Positions 1 through 5,457 of a DNA stretch of 6,797 nt are shown piece after piece (within the stretch, counting starts at the first letter, position 1; the number at the start of each line of letters is the position of its first letter). Under the pieces are notes generated by a model. That model was not told the DNA's origin. It worked only from the letters and a program-made list of their open reading frames with translations, and did no database searches. This DNA comes from Candidatus Colimorpha enterica (lineage in GTDB: Bacteria > Bacillota > Clostridia > Oscillospirales > CAG-272), in assembly GCA_000433515.1 (NCBI GenBank), contig FR891191.1:1905-8701 (forward strand). The letters run 5' to 3'. Made by a program: the position numbers and the translations under genes.

Positions 1-12
1 ACTACTACGGAT

Positions 13-136
13 TGAGGTGTAGGTTCCGCTTGCGGAACCGTTTACAAACGAAAAAGTAACTTTATGCTTCGTAACGCGCTTCGCGCTACACCTCATCAGT
101 CAGCTGACGCTGACAGCTTCCCCTCAAGGGGAAGCC
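13..136. repeat. Composite palindromic intergenic repeat
   Basis: Four inverted repeats lie end to end. TGAGGTGTAG (13-22) is matched by its exact complement CTACACCTCA (86-95). Inside these arms sit the perfect palindrome GGTTCCGCTTGCGGAACC (22-39) and a GCGC/GCGC hairpin (76-86). Two tight hairpins follow: GTCAGC/GCTGAC with a 4-nt loop (99-114) and GCTTCCCC/GGGGAAGC with a TCAA loop (116-135). The stretch CCTCATCAGTCAGC followed by the CTTCCCCT hairpin resembles a short interspersed repeat I recall from Clostridia genomes; that is memory, not a search. There is no T-run on either strand, so these are unlikely to be simple terminators. No open frame of note crosses it. Confidence 0.6.
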
Positions 137-205
137 AAAGAAAGTGTTCGCGGCAGAACGTTTAATAACCTGAACTCCGCCCTGTCCGCATTGTGCGACC
201 TGTAC

Positions 206-264
206 TGACCCCTCCCCACTGCTTCCTCATGCGGTGGTGGTGTCGCTACCTTCAGCGGGGGTCA
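206..264. repeat. Nested inverted repeat (stem enclosing a hairpin)
   Basis: TGACCCC (206-212) is exactly complementary to GGGGTCA (258-264). Between them CCACTGC (216-222) pairs with GCGGTGG (231-237), with one G-T pair and an 8-nt loop. The result is a compact two-level fold on either strand. Its function is unknown. It could belong to the same family of mobile intergenic repeats as the element to its left, or to a structured RNA. The stretch from 137 to 205 shows nothing recognisable. Confidence 0.45.
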
Positions 265-297
265 AGGGGGTATCCCCCTTGCAACTCTTTCTTTTTT
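263..297 (+). terminator. Possible rightward intrinsic terminator
   Basis: CAAGGGGG (263-270) and CCCCCTTG (274-281) form a perfect 8-bp stem with a 3-nt loop. A pyrimidine-rich tract containing TTTCTTTTTT follows at about 288-297. The T-run starts several bases after the stem, which is a weak arrangement. The same hairpin may simply be another interspersed palindrome. If it works, it would end transcription entering from the left before the M50 gene. Confidence 0.35.
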
Positions 298-299
298 AA

Positions 300-327
300 G
301 TTTTTCCTTCTCCGGAGAAAGAAAAAC
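300..327. repeat. 28-bp near-perfect palindrome
   Basis: The arms 300-313 and 314-327 are complementary at 13 of 14 positions; the only mismatch is C307 against A320. The centre is CTCCGGAG. Because the arms meet with no spacer, it suits a dimeric protein binding site or a cruciform at least as well as an RNA hairpin. It lies about 105 bp upstream of the M50 start and downstream of a leftward promoter. Confidence 0.6.
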
Positions 328-359
328 GGATTGGCGACGACGCAGTCGGAAAAACTCTG

Positions 360-371
360 TTGATATATCAA
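360..371. promoter_or_regulatory. 12-bp perfect palindrome, possible operator
   Basis: TTGATATATCAA reads the same on both strands. It lies between the 28-bp palindrome and the leftward promoter, about 23-35 nt downstream of that promoter's predicted start. An operator role is inferred only from symmetry and position. AT-rich palindromes of this length also occur by chance. Confidence 0.3.
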
Positions 372-400
372 AACACGACCCCGATTCATCACACCACTAT

Positions 401-429
401 ATTATACCACACCCCCGGGCAGGTGACAA
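401..429 (-). promoter_or_regulatory. Leftward sigma-A-type promoter
   Basis: Read on the minus strand: TTGTCA (complement of 424-429, five of six matches to TTGACA), exactly 17 nt, then TATAAT (complement of 401-406, a perfect -10). A TGG immediately before the -10 makes it an extended -10 as well. Transcription would start near 394 and run left through the palindrome-rich region and out of the window. The -35 overlaps the ribosome binding site of the rightward M50 gene at 421-425. No leftward gene begins in the window, so the product is either a gene beyond the left edge or a non-coding RNA. Confidence 0.55.
421..425 (+). promoter_or_regulatory. Ribosome binding site deciding the TTG start
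   Basis: AGGTG ends 8 nt before the TTG at 434, a normal spacing. It supports this non-ATG start for the M50 protein over the next internal Met, which lies downstream of the HELGH zinc motif. Confidence 0.6.
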
Positions 430-433
430 TACT

Positions 434-1036
434 TTGAGCAATAAAACCTTCGGTCATAAGACAAAAATAACTCTGCCCCTACCAAGCGTTCTGTTCTACA
501 TATTGCTGTTCCTTTACGACCGCTCGGTCCTCACCGCGATAACGTTTGCCTGTGCGGGAGCTCATGAGCTGGGGCACATGGCGGCGGCGCGTTTATGCGG
601 TGTCGGGATCACCGGAATGACGCTTTATCCCTTCGGGGCGGACATCAGGCTTGACAGTCCGCTCCGGTCGTACCGGAAGGATTTTTTCATCTCGTCTGCG
701 GGAATTGCGGTAAATCTTGCGCTTGCCGCAATATCCCGTGCAATACCCGCCGGAGAGGTCGGACGCGCGCTGATATACGTAAACCTCACGCTTGCGGCGG
801 CTAATATCGTCCCGATCGACGGGCTTGACGGAGGCGGGATGCTGAGGGCGGGGATGAGCCTTGTTTTTTCTCCCGTGGCTGCCGCGCGGGTTTTGAGATT
901 CACCTCGTTTGCCGGGCTGTTGATTATGTGGGGAGCATCGGTCTACATCTTCTTCGTGAAGAACGGGAACCCGTCGCTTTTTGTCATTTCCTGCACGCTT
1001 TTCGCCTGTCTGTATCTGAAGCCCGCGCCGCGCTGA
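434..1036 (+). CDS. M50 family (site-2-protease-like) membrane metalloprotease
   Basis: A 200-residue integral membrane protein with the marks of the M50/SpoIVFB group of intramembrane zinc proteases. The zinc motif HELGH is at residues 44-48, in a hydrophobic segment. A motif AGIAVN at 89-94 corresponds to the family's AGPxxN element. NIVPIDGLDGG at 124-134 carries the LDGG aspartate (D132), the expected third zinc ligand. Hydrophobic segments lie near 14-42, 85-104, 114-127 and 157-195. SpoIVFB of Bacillus is longer (about 290 residues) and ends in a cytoplasmic CBS domain; here the protein stops after the membrane core, and no SpoIVFA-like partner lies beside it. The start is TTG, backed by AGGTG at 421-425. 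A clear rightward promoter was not found. The family cleaves substrates within or beside the membrane, for example pro-sigma-K during sporulation. The substrate here is unknown, and spoIVFB is not assigned as a symbol for that reason. Confidence 0.85.
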   Translation: MSNKTFGHKTKITLPLPSVLFYILLFLYDRSVLTAITFACAGAHELGHMAAARLCGVGITGMTLYPFGADIRLDSPLRSYRKDFFISSAGIAVNLALAAISRAIPAGEVGRALIYVNLTLAAANIVPIDGLDGGGMLRAGMSLVFSPVAAARVLRFTSFAGLLIMWGASVYIFFVKNGNPSLFVISCTLFACLYLKPAPR

Positions 1037-1037
1037 C

Positions 1038-1106
1038 ACGGAAAAGACGCCCTCTGAAACCTCCGGTCAAAAACAGAGGAAATCCGAGAATACGCGAGTT
1101 TTCCGT
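1038..1106. repeat. Nested inverted repeat after the M50 gene
   Basis: ACGGAAAA (1038-1045) is complementary to TTTTCCGT (1099-1106). Inside, CCTCTG (1051-1056) pairs with CAGAGG (1074-1079). No T-run follows in the rightward direction, so it is not a standard intrinsic terminator. It could stabilise the 3' end of the M50 transcript. It starts just 2 nt after the M50 stop codon. Confidence 0.35.
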
Positions 1107-1171
1107 AAAATAATTAAATATAACCGCTGAAAAGCGCCGGATATACTGAAATTCGACGATTTTTCAGGAAA

Positions 1172-1181
1172 TTTCGCGAAA
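1172..1181. promoter_or_regulatory. Palindrome just upstream of the potA promoter
   Basis: TTTCGCGAAA is a perfect 10-bp palindrome ending 4 bp before the -35 hexamer of the pot promoter. Position and symmetry make it a candidate binding site for a regulator, but no regulator gene is in the window and the site could be chance. Confidence 0.3.
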
Positions 1182-1185
1182 ACTA

Positions 1186-1214
1186 TTGCATTTTCCGATA
1201 TAGTCTGCTACAAT
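1186..1214 (+). promoter_or_regulatory. Promoter of the potABCD operon
   Basis: TTGCAT (1186-1191), 17 nt, then TACAAT (1209-1214), preceded by TGC, which gives an extended -10. This fits sigma-A consensus well (4/6 and 5/6). The start point would be near 1221, leaving a 165-nt untranslated leader before potA. A second TTGACG at 1316-1321 has no -10 at proper distance. Confidence 0.65.
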
Positions 1215-1220
1215 GTATCC

Positions 1221-1336
1221 GTATTTTCCGAAACTGCAGAGGTAGCCGCGCTTTGTCGCGGAGGGCGGGAGGTTTTCCCGTTCGGAATCCGCCGTTTCCG
1301 TCAATACTTTTTTTGTTGACGGGCGGTTCTCTGCGG
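1221..1336 (+). promoter_or_regulatory. Structured potA leader, candidate cis-regulatory RNA
   Basis: The predicted transcript can form P1 TTCCGAA/TTCGGAA (1226-1232 with 1281-1287). P1 encloses two hairpins: CCGCG/CGCGG with a 6-nt loop (1246-1261) and CGGGA/TCCCG with a 5-nt loop (1266-1280). A third hairpin, CCGTCAA/TTGACGG (1298-1304 with 1316-1322), follows. The 13-nt strand joining P1 to its first hairpin contains CTGCAGAGG (1234-1242). This can pair over 9 bp, two of them G-U, with 1328-1336 downstream, which would make a pseudoknot with P1. CCGCC (1289-1293) can alternatively pair with GGCGG at 1264-1268, 1322-1326 or 1366-1370, the last close to the potA start. I do not recognise a named riboswitch: lysine, guanidine-I, SAM and purine class signatures were considered and not found. 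The function is inferred. Confidence 0.4.
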
Positions 1337-1385
1337 GAAGGATTTGCATTTATAACACTGCGAAAGGCGGTTCTATAACTGTAAA

Positions 1386-2519
1386 ATGAACAACCCCACG
1401 GATAAGATCATCAGACTTGAAAACATCGTTAAATCCTTCGACGGAGAGCAGGTGCTGAAAAACGTCAGCCTTGAGATAGGCGACAGGGAATTCGTCACAC
1501 TTCTCGGTCCGTCCGGATGCGGAAAAACAACGACGCTGCGGATAATCGGCGGCTTTGAGTCGCCCGACGAGGGAACCGTTTACTTTGACGGAAAAGCGGT
1601 GAACGATGTTCCGCCGTACAAAAGACCGGTAAATACCGTGTTCCAGAAGTACGCTCTGTTCCCGCATCTCAACGTTTTCGAGAATATCGCTTTCGGTCCC
1701 AAGCTCAAGGGAGCCTCCGGACCGGGTCTTACCGACAGGATTCACGAAATGCTGGAGCTTGTCAACCTCCGCGGATTTGAAAAGCGGAGCATCAGCACGC
1801 TTTCCGGCGGTCAGCAGCAGAGAGTTGCCATTGCCCGTGCGCTGATAAACCAGCCGAGAGTTCTGCTTCTTGACGAGCCTCTCGGTGCGCTTGACCTGAA
1901 GCTGCGGAAGGACATGCAGTTTGAGCTTAAAAACATTCAGCAGATGATGGGAATCACCTTCGTCTATGTCACGCACGACCAGGAGGAAGCCCTTTCGATG
2001 AGCGATGTCGTTGTCGTTATGGACAACGGTCAGATACAGCAGATCGGCTCGCCGGAGGATATCTACAACGAGCCGGAAAACGCTTTCGTTGCCGACTTCA
2101 TAGGCGAGAGCAACATTCTTGACGGGCAGATGATTGACGACTATTACGTCGCCTTCTCCGGGAAGAAGTTCCGCTGTCTCGACTCCGGGTTTGCGAAGCG
2201 CGAGCCGGTCGATGTCGTTGTCAGACCGGAGGACGTTGACGTTGTGTCTCCGGAGCGCGGGATGCTGACCGGCGTTGTGTCAAGCGTCACCTTCAAGGGA
2301 GTTCACTTTGAGATAATCGTCGATATCGGCGGCTTCAAGTGGATGATACAGACGACCGACTACGTCGAAAGCGGCGCGCTTATCGGGATTTATATAGAAC
2401 CTGACGCAATACACGTCATGAAGAAGTCGGAATTCTCCGGAATGTTCGGAGACTACTCCACCTTCTCCGACGAGATGGAGCACCTCTCCGATATCGAAGA
2501 GCCGGAGGAGGACGAATGA
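1386..2519 (+). CDS. potA: Spermidine/putrescine ABC transporter ATP-binding protein PotA
   Basis: The cytoplasmic ATPase that powers polyamine import, 377 residues, about the usual length. All ABC motifs are intact: Walker A GPSGCGKT (41-48), Q-loop Q87, signature LSGGQ (139-143), Walker B VLLLDE with catalytic E164, D-loop GALD (167-170) and switch H197. A TOBE-like regulatory domain follows from about residue 245, with VVVRPEDV (277-284) as its landmark. The protein ends in a strongly acidic tail (about 363-377). Assignment to polyamines rather than another CUT-type substrate rests on the linked potBCD genes. The ATG at 1386 has only a poor ribosome binding site (AAAGGCGG at 1363-1370, 15 nt away), which fits translation being modulated by the folded leader. 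The stop lies 1 nt before potB. Confidence 0.95.
   Translation: MNNPTDKIIRLENIVKSFDGEQVLKNVSLEIGDREFVTLLGPSGCGKTTTLRIIGGFESPDEGTVYFDGKAVNDVPPYKRPVNTVFQKYALFPHLNVFENIAFGPKLKGASGPGLTDRIHEMLELVNLRGFEKRSISTLSGGQQQRVAIARALINQPRVLLLDEPLGALDLKLRKDMQFELKNIQQMMGITFVYVTHDQEEALSMSDVVVVMDNGQIQQIGSPEDIYNEPENAFVADFIGESNILDGQMIDDYYVAFSGKKFRCLDSGFAKREPVDVVVRPEDVDVVSPERGMLTGVVSSVTFKGVHFEIIVDIGGFKWMIQTTDYVESGALIGIYIEPDAIHVMKKSEFSGMFGDYSTFSDEMEHLSDIEEPEEDE
2504..2511 (+). promoter_or_regulatory. Ribosome binding site of potB inside potA
   Basis: GGAGGAGG lies within the last codons of potA, in the stretch encoding its acidic tail, and ends 9 nt before the potB ATG. The strong site together with the 1-nt gap indicates coupled translation of potA and potB. 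Confidence 0.7.
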
Positions 2520-2520
2520 C

Positions 2521-3375
2521 ATGAACAGGCAGAAGACCGAAAAGGTCACGGTGACAAGATCGCTGCTCCAGCGCTTTGCCGCCGCGCCCTATACAGTCTG
2601 GGCGGTGCTGTTCATTGTCATACCGCTCATTTTTGTCGCATACTATGCCTTCACCGACCGTGATTTTGCCTTCACGTTCGACAACATAAAGGCATTCTTC
2701 ACACCGAAATATATGACGATACTCTGGCGGTCGGTCAAGCTGGCTGTCATTGCAACCGTCATCTGTCTGATAATCGGATACCCCGCCGCGTACTTCATCG
2801 CAAGGACCGACCCGAAAAGGCAGAAGATCCTGATAATGCTCCTCATGCTTCCCATGTGGATGAACTTCCTCATCAGAACCTATGCGTGGATGGTCCTGCT
2901 CCAGGACACCGGAGTCATAAACAGCCTTCTCACCTCGATCGGGCTTAAGCAGATGAAGCTGATGTACACCGAGGGGGCGGTCGTCGTCGGAATGGTTTAC
3001 GACTACCTGCCTTATATGGTGCTTCCGATATATTCGATAATGACCAAGCTCGACCACCGTCTTGTCGAGGCTGCCTCCGACCTCGGCTGCAATCCCTTCG
3101 GGGTGTTCAGAAAGGTCATCGTCCCGCAGAGCATCCCCGGGGTCATTTCCGGGATAATGATGGTATTTGTCCCGTCGATCTCGACCTTCTATATTTCACA
3201 GAAGCTCGGCGGCGGCAAGTTCTATCTCATAGGCGACGCCATTGAGACTCAGTTCAACTCAAACAACCTTCATATGGCGGCGGCGATATCCTTCGTCCTG
3301 ATGGTGATACTGCTTGCCGGGATGTTCATTATGGACAGGTTCTCCGACGGCGGAGAGGGGGGGCTTATACCGTGA
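2521..3375 (+). CDS. potB: Spermidine/putrescine ABC transporter permease PotB
   Basis: One of the two membrane subunits of the polyamine channel, 284 residues, the normal length. Six hydrophobic segments are visible near residues 24-46, 69-94, 104-126, 152-172, 206-228 and 251-272. The cytoplasmic EAA loop that docks on PotA is clear: EAASDLG at 183-189, followed by FRKVIVPQSIPG up to 207. The segment NFLIRTYAWMVLL (115-127) is typical of PotB, and this with gene order separates it from PotC. The ATG at 2521 is 1 nt after the potA stop and served by GGAGGAGG. The end overlaps potC by 4 nt (GTGA). Nothing is broken or unusual in it. Confidence 0.95.
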   Translation: MNRQKTEKVTVTRSLLQRFAAAPYTVWAVLFIVIPLIFVAYYAFTDRDFAFTFDNIKAFFTPKYMTILWRSVKLAVIATVICLIIGYPAAYFIARTDPKRQKILIMLLMLPMWMNFLIRTYAWMVLLQDTGVINSLLTSIGLKQMKLMYTEGAVVVGMVYDYLPYMVLPIYSIMTKLDHRLVEAASDLGCNPFGVFRKVIVPQSIPGVISGIMMVFVPSISTFYISQKLGGGKFYLIGDAIETQFNSNNLHMAAAISFVLMVILLAGMFIMDRFSDGGEGGLIP

Positions 3376-4208
3376 AAAAGAAAAACAGAGCCTCATCGGC
3401 AATCTGCCTTACCCTTCTGTTCGTGTTTCTCTTTGCACCGATCCTTGTGCTTATCGTCTTTTCGTTCAATGCGGGAAAGAGCACCGTCAATATGTCGGGC
3501 TTCTCGTTCCGATGGTACAAGAGCCTGTTCACCGACGGTGCCGCGCTTCAGGCGCTCAGAAATTCGGTGATCCTTGCCGTGACCTCCGCCGTCATATCAA
3601 CGGTGATGGGTACTGCCGCGGCATACGGAATTTCGAAAATGCGCAGAAAGTACCTGAAGGCCGCCGTCATGACCGTGACTGACATCCCGATGATGAATCC
3701 GGATATCATAACCGGCATTTCGCTTATGCTGATGTTCGTCTTTGTCGGGAGCCTGCTGCGTTTCACCGAATCGCTGAACTTCTTCACGATGCTGATAGCT
3801 CACATCACCTTCAGCCTGCCGTATGTCATACTTTCGGTTCTGCCGAAATTCAATCAGATGGACAAGTCGATGCCGGAGGCTGCGCTTGATCTCGGATGCA
3901 CACCGCTTCAGTCGCTGTTCAGGGTCGAGCTTCCGGAGATAATGCCGGGAGTCGTGACCGGAGGACTTATGGCGTTCACAATGTCGCTTGATGACTTCGT
4001 GATAAGCTATTTCACAAAGGGCAGCAGCTTTCAGACCCTGCCGCTCTACATATACGGAATGACAAAAAAGACGGTCACGCCGGATATGTACGCGCTTGCG
4101 ACCATAATATTCTTTGTGATCCTTATACTTCTTATCATATCGAACATAATAAGCACAAAGGACGAGAGAAAACAGGCTAAGATCAGGAAAAGCCTCAACA
4201 AGACCTGA
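3372..4208 (+). CDS. potC: Spermidine/putrescine ABC transporter permease PotC
   Basis: The second channel subunit, 278 residues, as expected. Six hydrophobic segments lie near 10-32, 63-85, 98-127, 138-158, 190-212 and 243-262. The EAA loop is EAALDLG at 169-175, with LPEIMPG at 187-193. The motif SLDDFVISYFTKG (205-217) is a hallmark of PotC-type permeases. The start is GTG at 3372, which overlaps the potB stop as GTGA, with a purine-rich GGAG/GGGGGGG tract at 3352-3363. This is the usual overlap arrangement for translational coupling and fixed stoichiometry. A basic cytoplasmic tail follows the last membrane segment. The 48-nt gap to potD is the largest in the operon. Confidence 0.95.
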   Translation: MKKKNRASSAICLTLLFVFLFAPILVLIVFSFNAGKSTVNMSGFSFRWYKSLFTDGAALQALRNSVILAVTSAVISTVMGTAAAYGISKMRRKYLKAAVMTVTDIPMMNPDIITGISLMLMFVFVGSLLRFTESLNFFTMLIAHITFSLPYVILSVLPKFNQMDKSMPEAALDLGCTPLQSLFRVELPEIMPGVVTGGLMAFTMSLDDFVISYFTKGSSFQTLPLYIYGMTKKTVTPDMYALATIIFFVILILLIISNIISTKDERKQAKIRKSLNKT

Positions 4209-4217
4209 AATACTATG

Positions 4218-4246
4218 TAAAGGAGACACGTTTTCCGTGTCAAAGG
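4218..4246 (+). promoter_or_regulatory. Displaced ribosome binding site with hairpin before potD
   Basis: TAAAGGAG (4218-4225) is the best ribosome binding site in this gap, yet it lies 31 nt before the potD ATG. Its last G begins a hairpin, GACACG/CGTGTC (4225-4230 with 4236-4241), with a 5-nt TTTTC loop. A weaker AAAGG (4242-4246) sits 10 nt before the ATG and may be the working site for potD. Partial sequestration of the strong site, or its use for the overlapping mini-ORF, are both possible. Confidence 0.5.
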
Positions 4247-4260
4247 TAATTCGGAAATGA
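4237..4260 (+). CDS. Possible 7-codon leader peptide overlapping potD
   Basis: GTG at 4237 opens a frame that reads MSKVIRK and stops at TGA 4258-4260. The stop overlaps the potD start codon as ATGA, the classic layout for translational coupling by termination and reinitiation. The strong TAAAGGAG lies 11 nt upstream of this GTG, a long but usable spacing, and the GTG itself is inside the 3' arm of the hairpin. So short a frame can arise by chance. The support is the coincidence of a good ribosome binding site without another purpose and the exact ATGA junction. Confidence 0.3.
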   Translation: MSKVIRK

Positions 4261-5366
4261 AAAAGATCATTGTAACGTTCATCGCCGCGCTGATTCTTGC
4301 GGCGGCACTTATCGCGCTCTCGGGCTGTGGGGACACTGTTGTCCTCAATGTCTACAACTGGGGAGAGTACATCTCGACCGGCAAGGAGGGTACCTACAAC
4401 ACCAACAGGGAGTTTGAAAAATGGTACCTTGAAAAGTACGGCAAGAAGATCCGCGTGAACTACGAGACCTTCGATTCCAACGAGTCGCTCCGCGCGAAGC
4501 TGGAGACCGGGTCGGTCAGCTACGACGTGATCGTTCCGTCCGACTACATGATCGAGTACTTCATAAAGAACGATATGCTTGCCGAGCTTGATTTCAGCAA
4601 CATTCCTGAGTACAAAAACATCGACGAAAAGTACCGCGGGCTTCACTATGACCCGGAGAACAAGTACACGGTTCCCTACACCTACGGGGTTGTCGGGATC
4701 ATCTACAACGCAAAGGTGGTCGATCCCGCCGACGTGACCGGCTGGGAGGTCATGTGGAACAGCAAGTATTCCGGTCAGATCCTTCAGTTCAACAACTCCC
4801 GCGACGCTTTCGCTACCGCGATGTATATGCTTGGCCTTGATGTCAACTCCGAGGACAAGGCTGTGTGGGACACCGCAAAGGCAAAGCTGATGGAGCAGAA
4901 GCCGCTTCTCAAGGCAAGGGTCATGGATGAGATATTCAACATCATGGAGGCGGGCGAAGCCGCTCTCGGCGCTTACTATGCCGGCGACCTTCTCACCATG
5001 CAGAGCGAGCAGGCGGACGGCGTTGACCTGAGAATATACATCCCCGAGAAGTCGAACGTTTATGTCGACGCCATGTGCGTGCTCAAGAATTCAAAGCACA
5101 AATCCGAGGCTGAGGCTTACATCAACTTCATGCTCACCGAGGATGCAGCCGTTGCAAACTCGCTTCAGCACTGCTACTCCTCTCCCAACACCCTTGTTCT
5201 GAACAGCGAAAAGTACCGGGAAGAGATGGGGGACGAGGCGCTTGCAGTCCTCTATCCCGAGGGATACGATTTTGCAAAGGCATATGCGGAGTATTCCTTC
5301 AAAAATCTCAGCCAGCCGACGCTTGACTACCTGACAGGTCTTTGGGAAGATTATATAATTGACTGA
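4257..5366 (+). CDS. potD: Spermidine/putrescine-binding lipoprotein PotD
   Basis: The extracellular solute-binding subunit, 369 residues, that captures polyamine and delivers it to PotBC. A lipoprotein signal peptide is plain: MKK, a hydrophobic stretch (4-20) and lipobox LSGC with C24 as the lipidated cysteine. NVYNWGEYI (31-39), YDVIVPSDYMI (89-99) and VPYTYGVVGIIYN (139-151) match the start and hinge regions of PotD. By my alignment from memory with E. coli PotD, the binding-site aspartate D257 is kept as D271 in VYVDAMCV, while two of its tryptophans (W229, W255) appear as tyrosines (Y241, Y269). This leaves polyamine binding likely but the preference between putrescine and spermidine open. 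The ATG at 4257 is fixed by an in-frame TAA at 4218 with no other start between. It is the last gene of the operon, followed by a strong terminator. Confidence 0.93.
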   Translation: MKKIIVTFIAALILAAALIALSGCGDTVVLNVYNWGEYISTGKEGTYNTNREFEKWYLEKYGKKIRVNYETFDSNESLRAKLETGSVSYDVIVPSDYMIEYFIKNDMLAELDFSNIPEYKNIDEKYRGLHYDPENKYTVPYTYGVVGIIYNAKVVDPADVTGWEVMWNSKYSGQILQFNNSRDAFATAMYMLGLDVNSEDKAVWDTAKAKLMEQKPLLKARVMDEIFNIMEAGEAALGAYYAGDLLTMQSEQADGVDLRIYIPEKSNVYVDAMCVLKNSKHKSEAEAYINFMLTEDAAVANSLQHCYSSPNTLVLNSEKYREEMGDEALAVLYPEGYDFAKAYAEYSFKNLSQPTLDYLTGLWEDYIID

Positions 5367-5383
5367 CGGGTAACTCACTCTCT

Positions 5384-5436
5384 GCGGGGTGTTAAAAAGC
5401 TCAGAACGGGTTTTTTAACACCCCGCTTGCTTTTTT
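5384..5436 (+). terminator. Intrinsic terminator of the pot operon
   Basis: A perfect 15-bp stem, GCGGGGTGTTAAAAA (5384-5398) with its complement at 5412-5426, carries a 13-nt loop and is followed by TTGCTTTTTT. It begins 17 nt after the potD stop. This is the strongest terminator in the window and separates the operon from the next unit. Confidence 0.93.
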
Positions 5437-5457
5437 ATTCATTTCGTTGTTTTTATC

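Noticed and set aside
593..1039. Minus-strand open frames opposite the M50 gene
   Set aside because: The plus strand carries HELGH and LDGG motifs in a coherent membrane protein; the antisense products are Arg-rich and motif-free.
1221..1300. Lysine riboswitch suggested by GCAGAGGTAGC
   Set aside because: The AGUA-containing loop E part and the rest of the five-helix L-box core are absent, and the region is too short.
1316..1356. Second promoter TTGACG with TATAAC before potA
   Set aside because: The spacer would be 29 nt, far outside the usable range, and TTGACG is explained as the arm of a hairpin.
1350..1976. Minus-strand open frame opposite potA
   Set aside because: It covers the intact ABC motifs of potA on the other strand and has no recognisable domain.
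2416..3057. Minus-strand open frame opposite the end of potA and potB
   Set aside because: Antisense to two coupled genes and low-complexity, charged composition without motifs.
4215..4220. ATGTAA start-stop minimal frame after potC
   Set aside because: Only two codons, with no ribosome binding site upstream; likely chance.
3597..4646. Long minus-strand open frame of 349 codons opposite potC and potD
   Set aside because: It lies antisense to two clearly real genes, its product is rich in Arg, His and Val with no domain or membrane logic, and no ribosome binding site or promoter fits. It is a by-product of codon bias.
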